Source: Desulfovermiculus sp041686195
GTDB taxonomy: Bacteria; Desulfobacterota; Desulfovibrionia; Desulfovibrionales; Desulfothermaceae
DNA length: 43,551 nt
Assembly (NCBI GenBank): GCA_041686195.1
Contig: JAWLEI010000018.1
Coordinates: forward strand, 1 to 43,551
Reading direction: 5' to 3'
Numbering within the stretch: the first letter of the stretch is position 1; each line of letters opens with the position of its first letter. The translations under genes and the position numbers were made by a program. This document shows positions 32,820 to 41,879 of this stretch, piece by piece. The notes beneath the pieces were generated by a model. The model had not been told where the DNA came from. It was given only the letters and a program-made list of their open reading frames with translations, and made no database searches.

Positions 32820-33971
32820 ATGAATCGTTTTGCAAAGATTGTCCTTGGTCTGATCATTCTCAGCCTGGGGACAGGGGCAGCTTATTACTTCATTTCCAAC
32901 CAGCCAACGGTCAGCAGACAAAAACCGCAGATCAAGTCCACGTTGGTAGAAACTGAACCAGCCCAACCAACTGAGGCCGCAGTGACCATCAATGCCATGG
33001 GCACAGTGGTTCCCTCCCGGGAGATAACTCTTCGCACCCAGGTCAGCGGTGAGATTATCCAAGTTGCTGAACACTTCACTCCCGGCGGACAAATGCCTCA
33101 GGGCAAAACAGCTGTGCGCATCGAGCCGAAGGACTATGAGATCAAGGTGCACAAGGCCAAAAGTTCCCTGGCCCGGGCCCGGGCTGATCTCAGACTAGAA
33201 CAGGGCAAACAGGATGTAGCCCGACAAGAGCTGGATATGTTCGCTCAGGGCTCAGAACTGGCATTGGAGGAAACAGATCTGGCCCTGCGCCGGCCCCAGT
33301 TGGAGCAGGTCCAGGCCGAGGTGAGCAGTTCCCGGGCAGATCTGGATCAGGCTGAGCTGGATCTCAGCCGGACTCGGATAAATGTACCCTTTAACGCCCT
33401 GATCACTGAACGTAAGGTAAATCTGGGCTCCCAGGTCAACGTACAGGACAGCCTGGCTACCCTGGTTGATACCGACACCTACTGGGTCCGGGCCTCAGTC
33501 CCGGTTGACCGCCTGCGATTCATAGATTTATCCGCCCGGGAGGGCAACCCGGTGCGCATCACTTCCCAATCCGGCACTGGAGAATGGAAAGGCCGAACCC
33601 TGCGCCTGACCGGAGAGGTGGACCAGGACACCCGCATGGCCACCTTGATCATTGCCGTGCCCAATCCTTTGGAGCAGCAGGAAAACGGCCCTCCCTTGAT
33701 GCTGAACGACTACGTTCAGATCAAAATTCAGGGCCGAACCCTGCACGATGTCACTCCCCTGCCCCGAAGGGCCCTCCGAAATGATCAAAAGGTCTGGGTG
33801 GTCCAAGATGGACAGCTGGATATCCGTCCGGTTCAGATAGCCTGGAAAGACAGGGAACAGGTGTATATTGATCAGGGGCTAACACCTGGGGATCAGGTGG
33901 TGCTGAGCCCCTTGTCCACACCTGTGCAGGGAATGAGTTTGCGCGTGAGTGAAGGCGAGGACCAGAAATGA
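32820..33971 (+). CDS. RND efflux periplasmic adaptor (membrane fusion protein)
   Basis: This 383-residue adaptor links the inner-membrane RND pump to the outer-membrane channel. It has an N-terminal membrane anchor (IVLGLIILSLGTGAAYYFIS), a lipoyl-like half-motif (TVVPSREITLRTQVSGEIIQ), an alpha-helical hairpin (about 105-185), the second lipoyl half (RINVPFNALITERKVNLGSQ) and beta-barrel and membrane-proximal domains. The ATG at 32820 follows a GGAA-containing leader. Its stop overlaps the pump gene start by four bases (ATGA). Confidence 0.92.
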   Translation: MNRFAKIVLGLIILSLGTGAAYYFISNQPTVSRQKPQIKSTLVETEPAQPTEAAVTINAMGTVVPSREITLRTQVSGEIIQVAEHFTPGGQMPQGKTAVRIEPKDYEIKVHKAKSSLARARADLRLEQGKQDVARQELDMFAQGSELALEETDLALRRPQLEQVQAEVSSSRADLDQAELDLSRTRINVPFNALITERKVNLGSQVNVQDSLATLVDTDTYWVRASVPVDRLRFIDLSAREGNPVRITSQSGTGEWKGRTLRLTGEVDQDTRMATLIIAVPNPLEQQENGPPLMLNDYVQIKIQGRTLHDVTPLPRRALRNDQKVWVVQDGQLDIRPVQIAWKDREQVYIDQGLTPGDQVVLSPLSTPVQGMSLRVSEGEDQK

Positions 33972-36900
33972 CTTCAGACAGTCCACACCCTGATCCTGCA
34001 TCCCCGGGCCCCCTGGCCTGGATGGCCGGCAATTCAGTGGCCGCCAACCTGATTATGCTCCTGTTTCTCGTCGGGGGCCTGATCACGGCCTTAAACATCA
34101 AGCAGGAAGTCTTTCCAGAGTTTACCCGGGATATTGTCAGGGTGAGCGTTCCCTACCCCGGGGCCAGCCCGGAGGAGGTGGAACAAGGCATTGTTCTGGC
34201 CGTGGAAGAGGCCGTGCAAGGCCTGGAGGGGGTAAAGGAGGTGCGGTCCACTGCTTCTGAAGGCCGGGGCCAAATCCAGGTCGAAGCCCTCGCAGGGCAG
34301 AACATGAACCGTCTGTGGCAAGATGTGGAAAGCGAGGTCAGCCGAATTACTACCTTTCCGGATGAGGCAGAAGAACCGGAAATATCCATTTCCGCCCACA
34401 AGCGGGGGGTGATGACTCTGGCCCTGTCCGGTGTTGAGGACGAGCTTGTCCTGCGCGAGGCGGCTGAGACCGTTCGTGATGAGCTGCTGCAGGATCCCGG
34501 CATTACCCAGGTCGAACTGGACGGAGCACGCGACTATGAAGTCCATATTGAGATCAACCAGGAAAACCTGCGCCGTTTTGGCCTGACTCTGGATGAAGTT
34601 GCCCAGACCATTCGCCGGGCCTCGGTTGATTTGGGAGCCGGAAGCATAAAGACCCGGGCCGGGGACGTTCTGGTTCGAGTCATGGACCGGCGATATTCTG
34701 CTCGGGAGTACGCCCAGATCCCGGTCATCACCCGGGACAGCGGGGCTCAGATCCGGCTGGAAGATATCGCTGAGGTCAGCTCCGGATTTGAGGAATCTGA
34801 ATCCTGGGCCTCGTCCAATGGGTGGCCGGCAGTCATGCTTGAGGTTTACCGGGTCGGGGATCAAACTCCGGGCTCAGTTTCAAAAGCGGCTGATCGCGTG
34901 CTCTCGGATATCAATCAATCCTTGCCCGGAAACCTGCAGGTGGAGGTCCTCCGGGATCGATCAGACATTTTTGAGCAGCGGGCCGACCTGCTGCTCAAAA
35001 ATGCCTACCTGGGCCTGGGCCTGGTCTTTTTCCTGCTCGCTTTGTTCCTGGAAGCCAGACTGGCTTTCTGGGTCAGCCTGGGGATCCCCATATCTTTCCT
35101 CGGATCTTTTCTCCTGTTGTCTGGAACAGATTTCAGCGTGAACATGATCACCATGTTCGCCTTTATCGTCACCCTGGGCATTGTGGTCGACGACGCAATT
35201 GTGGTCGGGGAGAATATCTACCACCACCGCCGCAAAGGCCAAAACATGCTCCAGGCCTCCATACAGGGAGTGCGGGAAGTGGCCATGCCTGTGGTCTTCA
35301 GCGTGCTGACCAATATGGTGGCCTTTACCCCTATGTTTTTCATCCCCGGGGTTATGGGCAAAATCTTCAAGGCCATCCCCTTGGTGGTCATCTGCGTCTT
35401 TGCCGTGTCCTTAATTGAGAGCCTGCTCGTTTTACCCTCACATTTGGCTCATATTGGGGAAAAGCGGATGAAGGGCCCTCTGCACTACCTGGCTCAGGCC
35501 CAGGCCAGATTCAGCGCCTGGATCGAACATCTGATCGCCAATCATTTCGGCCCCTTTTTGTCTTTTGCCTTAAACCAGCGCTACCTGGTCCTGGCCCTGG
35601 GAGTGGCCATTCTACTGGCCACCGTGGGCTATATCCAGTCCGGACGCATGGGCATTGTTCTCTTTCCCACCGTGGAGTCAGACTATGCCTACGCCCAGGC
35701 CACCCTCCCGACCGGAGCGGCCCGGGAAGAATTGCAGCGGGTGGAAAAACGCTTGATCCAGGCCGCTCAAAAGGTGATCCAGCAGCAAGGAGGCCAAGAG
35801 CTGGCCACATCACTTCTCACCGTGGTCAATGAGAATACGGTTGAGGCCAGGATCTACCTGCCCCCTCCGGAGGTGCGTCCCATCGGGACATCTCTGGTCA
35901 CCCGGTACTGGAGAGAGCAGACCGGGGAGATTACAGGCCTGGAGAGCATCCAGTTCGAGGCCGATCGTGGCGGACCAGGCTCGGGCAAAGCCCTCACCGT
36001 CCAGCTCAGCCATCGGGATCGGGACCTTTTGGAGCAGGCCGGAAAGGATCTGGCCGCTCACCTGGAAGAGTTCTCCGGGGTTTCGGACATTGACGACGGC
36101 TCTCCTAGCGGAAAGCAGCAACTGGATATCCAACTCTCTGACCTGGGACGACGAATGGGTCTTTCCTCCCGGGAGGTGGCCAACCAGGTCCGGCACGCCT
36201 TTTACGGGGCTGAGGCCTTGCGTCAGCAGGAAGGCAGAAACGAGGTCACTGTCCGTGTGCGCCTGCCGGAAGAAGACCGCAGGAACATGGAAACACTGGA
36301 GAATTTTCTGCTCAGGAGCGGTGATCAAGAGATATTGCTCCAGGAAGCGGTTCAGGTTCAGGAGGGCCGTTCCCATACAACCATCAACCGAACCAACGGA
36401 CGGCGGGTAGTTGAAGTTACAGCCAATGTTCAGCCCAGGGCCAGGGCCGAACAATTGAGTGCAGACCTGCGGGCCGGTGCCCTGCCTGAACTGCAAGCTG
36501 CATATCCTGGACTCTCTTATAGCTTTGAGGGTAGGCAGGCCGACCTTCGGGAGAGTGTGAGCAGCCTGCTTCGAGGGCTTCTATTGGCCTTGGTGGCTCT
36601 GTACGGTCTGTTGGCCGTTCCTTTCCGCAGCTATATCCAACCCATGATCATTATGGCCTGTATCCCTTTCGGCCTGGTGGGGGCGGTGCTGGGGCATCTG
36701 CTCATGGGATATTCCTTAAGCCTGATGAGCCTGTTCGGGATTGTGGCCTTAAGCGGAGTAGTGATCAATAACTCCCTGATCCTGGTTCATTTTGCCAACC
36801 GCTTGCGGCGGCAGGGAAAGAGCGTTTTTGAAGCCGTGTCACTGGCCGGAATGCAGAGATTTCGGCCCATTCTCCTGACCACCCTGACCACCTTCGGCGG

Positions 36901-37096
36901 CCTCTCGCCCATGATCCTGGAGACCTCCAGACAGGCCCGGTTCCTTATTCCCATGGCCATTTCCCTGGGTTTCGGCCTCCTTTTTGCCACGGTCATCATT
37001 CTGATCTTGATCCCCTGCCTGTATCTGGTTCTGGAGGATATGACCCAGGCCTGCGGACTGGGGCCTTGTATCCAGGATGCGCCCAACGACTCATGA
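33968..37096 (+). CDS. RND family efflux pump, inner-membrane subunit
   Basis: This 1042-residue proton-driven pump is of the AcrB/MexB superfamily. Twelve membrane helices with two large periplasmic loops are evident. The TM4 proton-relay motif appears in LGIVVDDAIVVGENIY. The C-terminal half has LMSLFGIVALSGVVINNSLI and TLTTFGGLSPMILE. The sequence resembles a divergent, uncharacterised branch of HAE-type pumps more than heavy-metal CusA types, but substrate range cannot be told from sequence. With the preceding lipoprotein channel and adaptor it makes a full tripartite pump. No regulator gene is adjacent. Confidence 0.94.
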   Translation: MTSDSPHPDPASPGPLAWMAGNSVAANLIMLLFLVGGLITALNIKQEVFPEFTRDIVRVSVPYPGASPEEVEQGIVLAVEEAVQGLEGVKEVRSTASEGRGQIQVEALAGQNMNRLWQDVESEVSRITTFPDEAEEPEISISAHKRGVMTLALSGVEDELVLREAAETVRDELLQDPGITQVELDGARDYEVHIEINQENLRRFGLTLDEVAQTIRRASVDLGAGSIKTRAGDVLVRVMDRRYSAREYAQIPVITRDSGAQIRLEDIAEVSSGFEESESWASSNGWPAVMLEVYRVGDQTPGSVSKAADRVLSDINQSLPGNLQVEVLRDRSDIFEQRADLLLKNAYLGLGLVFFLLALFLEARLAFWVSLGIPISFLGSFLLLSGTDFSVNMITMFAFIVTLGIVVDDAIVVGENIYHHRRKGQNMLQASIQGVREVAMPVVFSVLTNMVAFTPMFFIPGVMGKIFKAIPLVVICVFAVSLIESLLVLPSHLAHIGEKRMKGPLHYLAQAQARFSAWIEHLIANHFGPFLSFALNQRYLVLALGVAILLATVGYIQSGRMGIVLFPTVESDYAYAQATLPTGAAREELQRVEKRLIQAAQKVIQQQGGQELATSLLTVVNENTVEARIYLPPPEVRPIGTSLVTRYWREQTGEITGLESIQFEADRGGPGSGKALTVQLSHRDRDLLEQAGKDLAAHLEEFSGVSDIDDGSPSGKQQLDIQLSDLGRRMGLSSREVANQVRHAFYGAEALRQQEGRNEVTVRVRLPEEDRRNMETLENFLLRSGDQEILLQEAVQVQEGRSHTTINRTNGRRVVEVTANVQPRARAEQLSADLRAGALPELQAAYPGLSYSFEGRQADLRESVSSLLRGLLLALVALYGLLAVPFRSYIQPMIIMACIPFGLVGAVLGHLLMGYSLSLMSLFGIVALSGVVINNSLILVHFANRLRRQGKSVFEAVSLAGMQRFRPILLTTLTTFGGLSPMILETSRQARFLIPMAISLGFGLLFATVIILILIPCLYLVLEDMTQACGLGPCIQDAPNDS

Positions 37097-37284
37097 TAGT
37101 ATGTGCTTTTCATAACAAGTTTGACAATTTTGTGTCATGAATTAGATATCTCCCAGATCAAAATCCCTGCCCTGAGTCCACTCAGTACTTATTGGTCCTC
37201 AGGGAGGACCCTGGAAACAAACATGGAGTACATTGTACCCCTTCGGTAGAAGTCTCATATTTCATTAATTGATGATAAAACCAA

Positions 37285-37341
37285 CAAATTTTCTTCTTTT
37301 GCCCGCTCTGGGGCAAAAGAAGAAAATTTGCCGGAGGCAAA
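37285..37341 (+). repeat. Copy C of the dispersed repeat, with a perfect 20-bp stem
   Basis: A 20-bp inverted repeat (37285-37304 with 37311-37330, core TTCTTTTGCCC/GGGCAAAAGAA) has a 6-base loop. TTTGCC-GGA-GGCAAA (37327-37341) follows, then AGCTGA, as in copies A and B. It lies upstream of the DUF3786 gene, and its last bases lead into the ribosome-binding site AAAGGAG. A smaller stem, GGTCCTC/GAGGACC (about 37193-37209), is also in the 262-base gap; no gene is seen there. Confidence 0.7.
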
Positions 37342-37358
37342 GCTGAAAGGAGAATACC

Positions 37359-38177
37359 ATGGCTCAACTAACCAATCCATTGGAAATATTCAATCTTTTA
37401 GATAAGTCTGATTGCCGGCAGTGTGGGCAGTCCACCTGTATGGCCTTTGCTGCCGCTGTGTTTCGAGGCCAACAAGACATAAGTGAGTGCCCGAAATTGG
37501 ATGCGGATACTGTGGCCCGGTTTTCTGAAAAGACCAGACAGCAAACCACCCCGGATCAAGAGGTGGAAGAAACGGTCAAACAGCTCAAAAGCGAGGTCCC
37601 GAAAGTGGATTTGGCTGCGGCAGCCAAGCGCTTGGGGGGGCGATATAAAAACGGAAAGATCACGGTAAAAGTCCTGGGCAAGGATTTTCACGTGGATTCC
37701 AAGGGCCGGCTCTCAGCCGAGATTCATACCAACGCCTGGGTCTCGGTTCCGGTTTTGACCTATATTTTGTACGGAAACGGGGTCAATCCCATCCATAAGT
37801 GGGTGCCGTTTCGAGAATTGTCAGCTGGCAGATCCTGGGCCGGGCTCTTTGAGCAGCGCTGCGAAAAGCCCCTGAAACAGATTGCAGATTCCGCCCCTGA
37901 TCTTTTTACAGACCTGCTGGATCTGTTCAGCGGCCAAGACGGCAGAGATCAGTTTGACGCTGATGTGGCCCTGATTCTCCATCCTCTGCCCAAGGTACCC
38001 ATGGCCATCTGCTACTGGAAGGCGGAAGAAGGGCTGGATTCCAGCCTGCACGTCTTTTTTGACGCAACTGTGGAGGAGAATCTGACTATTGGCTCCATCT
38101 TTTCCCTCGGAGCCGGACTGGTCCGAATGCTGGAAAAGCTGGTCCAGCGGCACCAGCCTCAGGCGGCTGTGGGGTAA
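37359..38177 (+). CDS. 4Fe-4S domain protein with DUF3786
   Basis: This 272-residue protein begins with an Fe-S domain of the PF04060 type: CRQCGQSTCMAF, then a fourth cysteine in SECPKL (about residues 19-48). The same module occurs in the corrinoid iron-sulfur protein of the acetyl-CoA pathway. Residues about 80-265 are DUF3786, seen in anaerobic bacteria and archaea, with WVSVPVLTYILYGNGVNPIH and the C-terminal FFDATVEENLTIGSIFSL. Function is unknown; a role in one-carbon or corrinoid chemistry is a guess. The ATG at 37359 follows AAAGGAGA. Confidence 0.8.
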   Translation: MAQLTNPLEIFNLLDKSDCRQCGQSTCMAFAAAVFRGQQDISECPKLDADTVARFSEKTRQQTTPDQEVEETVKQLKSEVPKVDLAAAAKRLGGRYKNGKITVKVLGKDFHVDSKGRLSAEIHTNAWVSVPVLTYILYGNGVNPIHKWVPFRELSAGRSWAGLFEQRCEKPLKQIADSAPDLFTDLLDLFSGQDGRDQFDADVALILHPLPKVPMAICYWKAEEGLDSSLHVFFDATVEENLTIGSIFSLGAGLVRMLEKLVQRHQPQAAVG

Positions 38178-38192
38178 TAACTTCTTTTCAGA

Positions 38193-40415
38193 TCAGGCAG
38201 AAAGAACCTGTCGGAGCTTGTTTCCCAGGCCGGCTGCAGAAAACGGCTTCTGGATAAAGAAGAACTTGGGATCAACCATCCCCCGCTGGACAATAACATT
38301 TTCCGTGTATCCTGACATAAACAGAGTCTTAACATTTGGGATTATGGCTTCAATGACGGCCCTTAACTCTTTACCATTCATTTCCGGCAGAACGACATCT
38401 GTAATCAATACCTGAATCTGATCAGCATATTCTTTGGCCACTTCTTGGGCCTGCTGGGGAGATTGGGCGGATAACACCTTATACCCTTGCTCTTCAAGAA
38501 CAGTCTGGGTCAATTCCAGGACCATTTCCTCATCTTCAACCAACAGGATGGTTTCCTGACCGGGCACAGGGCTTGAAGATTGCTCTGATCCTGCATTGGG
38601 TATCGAAGCCTGGGTCCGTGGGAAATACAGCTTAAAGGTCGTCCCTTCCCCCAGTTCGCTGTAGACATGGATAATGCCTTTATTCTGCTTGACTATCCCA
38701 TAGACTGTGGACAGGCCAAGTCCAGTCCCGTGCTCACTCTGCTTGGTGGTGAAAAAGGGGTCGAAAATTTGCTCCTGGGTCTGTCGATCCATGCCCATTC
38801 CATTATCACTGACCATGAGACAGACGTAATCGCCGGGAACAGCATATATATGGGTACTGGAATAGGTTTGATCCAGAGCCACATTCAGGGTTTCCAGAGT
38901 GATGATTCCGACATTTGAAATAGCGTCCCGGGCATTAATAACCAGATTGGCCAGGATTTGATCGATTTGACTGGGATCAACCTCAATCGGCCACAAGTCT
39001 GAGCCGGGATAAAACTTAAGATCCAAATTCTCCCCGATGAGCCTGGCCAGCATAACTCGCTGCTTTTCAATCTCTTGATTCAGGTCCAGAACCTGGGGCT
39101 GAGTGAGTTGCTTGCGGGAAAAAGCCAAAAGTTGCCTGGTCAGATCCGCCGAGCGCTCTGCGGCCTGTCTGATCTGTTCCAGGGGATAGCTGAGTGGATC
39201 GCCCCCTTTAAGCCGGGTCAAGGCCAAATCCGCATAGCCCATAATTACACCCAGCATGTTATTAAAATCATGTGCTACTCCACCAGCCAAGCGCCCGATG
39301 GCCTCCATCTTTTGGGCCTGGGCCAGCTGCTTCTCAGCCACCTTCTTTTCTTCTTCCGCTTTCCGGGTCTTTTCTTCCCGGTACATTCCATGCAAAGCAT
39401 AGGCAATATCAGTGGCCAACTCATGGAGCAGGGATTGCTCATCCTCGCTGTTGCCTTGTCCAACCGGCAAGGCCACGGTCAGAAATCCGTATACTTTCCC
39501 CCTGTACTGGAGGGCGATGCACAAGGTATCGCAGTGTTTACAGTCCCGGGCCAGAGGACAGTCCCGGCAGGTGATTGATGGTTTATCGATAAAGCAAGCC
39601 TCATTGTTGCCTATGGCTTGCTGACAGCACTGCGGAAGCTGGCCCTGCTCCAGGGACTGATCAAAGGGGGCTAAGGCGGTACTGAATCCATCCTGGGCAT
39701 AGAGAACCGGATGGTTGGATTTGTCGGTGAGAATAATCATGGCAGCTTCAAATCCCCGGCTTTGGACCAGGGTCCGGCAGCCCTGCTCAATGAGTCTTGA
39801 GCGGTCTTTTTCCGACATGATCAGTTGGTTAATGTTGCGGATGGCTTTTAAAACTCGATTCAGATGCTGGACACTGTCCTGGGCCTGCTTTCTTTGAGTG
39901 ATCTCGGAGACAAATCCGTCAATTATATACGGTTGGTTTGGGGGGCGCTCACTTACCCGGGCATCTATTGAAAACCAGGCCCAGGTCCCGTCTGCCCGCC
40001 AGCCCTGAAATTCAAACTTCTCTACCTGTCCCTCTGCTTCCAGCTGGTCCCAAAATGCCCTTCGCTGTTTGGGATCCACGTACAGGGCCTGGGCCAGATT
40101 TTGAGTATATATCTGTTTTTGGGCTCCAGAGTCTATCCTGAGCATCCTGAGCATGGCCGGATTCACTTGCAGAACCTGGCCAGTGGAGTTGGTCCGGAAT
40201 AACCCGATTGGAGAGTTTTCGAACAGATTGCGCAGGGCATCCTCGCTTTGGCGCAATTCTTCTTTTTGGCTTTGAGCCGCCTGCTCGGCTCTGTCTCGTT
40301 GGCGAATAAAGCGCAAGAACATGAATACAGTGGTCGCAAGCAGGATGAGCAGGCAAGCAGGCAATGCTATCTGCCAGTGGAATGGACCCAAGGAATTGAA
40401 AAGAGATTTGCTCAT
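38193..40415 (-). CDS. Hybrid sensor histidine kinase: TM, PAS, Cys-rich GAF, HisKA, HATPase, receiver
   Basis: This 740-residue protein has one membrane helix (about 15-37), a PAS domain (about 57-175), a GAF-like domain (about 190-345), a HisKA dimerisation domain with phosphoacceptor H382 (GGVAHDFNNML), an ATPase domain (N-box LVINARDAI, G1 DNGMGM, G2 GTGLGL) and a C-terminal receiver (about 622-740) with phosphoacceptor D673 in ITDVVLPEM. The GAF domain has eight cysteines between 263 and 299, including the CRDCPLARDCKHC run, which could bind a metal or an Fe-S cluster. The signal is unknown. The ATG at 40415 has no good ribosome-binding site. No separate regulator gene is adjacent. Confidence 0.93.
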   Translation of the reverse strand: MSKSLFNSLGPFHWQIALPACLLILLATTVFMFLRFIRQRDRAEQAAQSQKEELRQSEDALRNLFENSPIGLFRTNSTGQVLQVNPAMLRMLRIDSGAQKQIYTQNLAQALYVDPKQRRAFWDQLEAEGQVEKFEFQGWRADGTWAWFSIDARVSERPPNQPYIIDGFVSEITQRKQAQDSVQHLNRVLKAIRNINQLIMSEKDRSRLIEQGCRTLVQSRGFEAAMIILTDKSNHPVLYAQDGFSTALAPFDQSLEQGQLPQCCQQAIGNNEACFIDKPSITCRDCPLARDCKHCDTLCIALQYRGKVYGFLTVALPVGQGNSEDEQSLLHELATDIAYALHGMYREEKTRKAEEEKKVAEKQLAQAQKMEAIGRLAGGVAHDFNNMLGVIMGYADLALTRLKGGDPLSYPLEQIRQAAERSADLTRQLLAFSRKQLTQPQVLDLNQEIEKQRVMLARLIGENLDLKFYPGSDLWPIEVDPSQIDQILANLVINARDAISNVGIITLETLNVALDQTYSSTHIYAVPGDYVCLMVSDNGMGMDRQTQEQIFDPFFTTKQSEHGTGLGLSTVYGIVKQNKGIIHVYSELGEGTTFKLYFPRTQASIPNAGSEQSSSPVPGQETILLVEDEEMVLELTQTVLEEQGYKVLSAQSPQQAQEVAKEYADQIQVLITDVVLPEMNGKELRAVIEAIIPNVKTLFMSGYTENVIVQRGMVDPKFFFIQKPFSAAGLGNKLRQVLSA

Positions 40416-40477
40416 AGGACGAGGCGTCCGGACAAGAACATTGTGATGTTCAGAATCACTGCTATGTCCTCATTCTC

Positions 40478-40864
40478 TCAGGGTTTTTCTCTATCCCGTT
40501 CATGCAGGACATCACGCAAGGCCTTGAGGGCCACATTTGTGGCCGGAACTCCGGCATAGATGGCAGTCTGAAAAATAACTTCAGCCACTTCTTCTGTTGT
40601 GCAGCCGACATTCAGGGCGGCATGGATGTGCAGGCGCAGTTCATCCGGCTTGTCCAGAGCGGTCAAAGCGGCAACTGTGACCAGCTGCCGGGTAGGATGG
40701 GGAATTTTTTCCCTGGCGTACATGGTTCCAGTGATGAACAGGGACAAGTCCTTGGCCAAATCCCGGTCAAAGCTTTTCCATAGATCAAAGGGTCGTTCCC
40801 CCGGTACACCGTCAAAATACAAAGCAGCAGTTTTTTTGGTCTTGGATACCAAATCGTCGCTCAT
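40478..40864 (-). CDS. Carboxymuconolactone decarboxylase family protein
   Basis: This 128-residue all-helical protein belongs to the CMD/AhpD superfamily. Typical segments are HPTRQLVTVAALTALDKPDE, then LRLHIHAALNVGCTTEEVAE and IFQTAIYAGVPA. It has one cysteine and no CxxC, so a thioredoxin-like peroxidase role (AhpD) is unlikely; it is closer to the gamma-carboxymuconolactone decarboxylase type. Its real substrate in an anaerobe is unclear. The ATG at 40864 follows AAGGAG; an ATG at 40879 overlaps that site. Confidence 0.85.
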   Translation of the reverse strand: MSDDLVSKTKKTAALYFDGVPGERPFDLWKSFDRDLAKDLSLFITGTMYAREKIPHPTRQLVTVAALTALDKPDELRLHIHAALNVGCTTEEVAEVIFQTAIYAGVPATNVALKALRDVLHERDREKP

Positions 40865-41072
40865 CTTTTCTCCTTGCATGTTTTAGCTCAGCGCTGTTGA
40901 CTGGCAGGGCTGAATAGCTTGAGTGCATTGACCCTTAACAAGGACTGCCAGCTTAATTCCTGGAAGAAAGTGGCAGACAGGATCATAAGGGGTATCAAAA
41001 ACAATCTTCCGGACAATTCAAACTGCTAAAAGGTATTCGCTGTTGTGTCAAGCCGGTCTTTGCGTTAACTTT

Positions 41073-41714
41073 TTACTGGTTCAGGTTTTGCTTCACAACA
41101 ATATTTAAGGCCACAAGACGAATGCCTCCTTGAGAATCCGGCTGGACTATATTCAAGCATCCTGAATCCTGGCCCAAAGAAAACACTTTGTCTACACTCA
41201 GGCCCAGCCAGTGGCAGAGCATGACCCGATTCACTCCGGCGTGGCTGACCACGGCCACCGGTCCTGTTGCTTCGGCCAGCAAGGTGGAGAAAACCGGGAG
41301 CACCCTGCCCTGGAGATCGGAAAAGGACTCTCCACCCGGTGGCCGATAGTTGGCCAGGTCCCGGCCCCTGTGCTCAAAGGACTCCGGATCTTTTGCCCTG
41401 ATTTGAGCCATGGGCAGCCCTTCCCAGTCCCCAAGTGATATTTCCCGCAAGCTGGCATAAGGCTCAAGCGCCAGCCCATGTGCATGGGCCAAAATTTCGG
41501 CCGTCTGCACACACCGGATCAGATCGCTGCATACAATTCGTTCAATAGGCACAGGAGCCAAACATTGAGCCAGGGCCTGAATCTGGCCCTGCCCATGGCT
41601 TGTCAGCCGTGTATTCGTTTGACCGATGTAGCGCTTTATGAGCTGATCTCCGGCCTGACCGTGGCGGATGAGCAAGAGGCGCTTGGTCTGTTCGTGCAAG
41701 GCATAAGGGAGCAT
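41073..41714 (-). CDS. Histidine phosphatase family protein (phosphoglycerate mutase-like)
   Basis: This protein of about 213 residues has the RHG motif LLLIRHGQAG with the catalytic histidine, a second conserved segment (SLREISLGDWEGLPM) and the second histidine in VVSHAGVNRVML. It is close to the CobC/phosphoglycerate-mutase-like phosphatases. The substrate is unknown; no cobalamin gene is adjacent. The start at 41714 is chosen because the family begins there and a terminator for the upstream gene lies inside the longer frame to 41804. No clear ribosome-binding site precedes it. Confidence 0.85.
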   Translation of the reverse strand: MLPYALHEQTKRLLLIRHGQAGDQLIKRYIGQTNTRLTSHGQGQIQALAQCLAPVPIERIVCSDLIRCVQTAEILAHAHGLALEPYASLREISLGDWEGLPMAQIRAKDPESFEHRGRDLANYRPPGGESFSDLQGRVLPVFSTLLAEATGPVAVVSHAGVNRVMLCHWLGLSVDKVFSLGQDSGCLNIVQPDSQGGIRLVALNIVVKQNLNQ

Positions 41715-41786
41715 AGACACGTGTGAAACGAGATCCTCAAGTGATTTGTCACATCTCGAGTATCGCAAAAAAGAACTTTCCCCTGG

Positions 41787-41822
41787 CCCCTCCCTCCGAC
41801 CCAAAGCGGCCGCAGGGAGGGG
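41787..41822 (-). terminator. Likely terminator of the molybdenum hydroxylase genes
   Basis: CCCCTCCCT (41787-41795) pairs with AGGGAGGGG (41814-41822). On the minus strand it is followed, after about 15 bases, by a TTCTTTTTT run (41765-41773). It lies about 60 bases past the stop at 41880 and before the phosphatase start. Confidence 0.55.
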
Positions 41823-41879
41823 AATCAGAGAAAGTAGCGGATGCTCTCTTCGATGCGAAAATAAGGAATTGACACAGCT

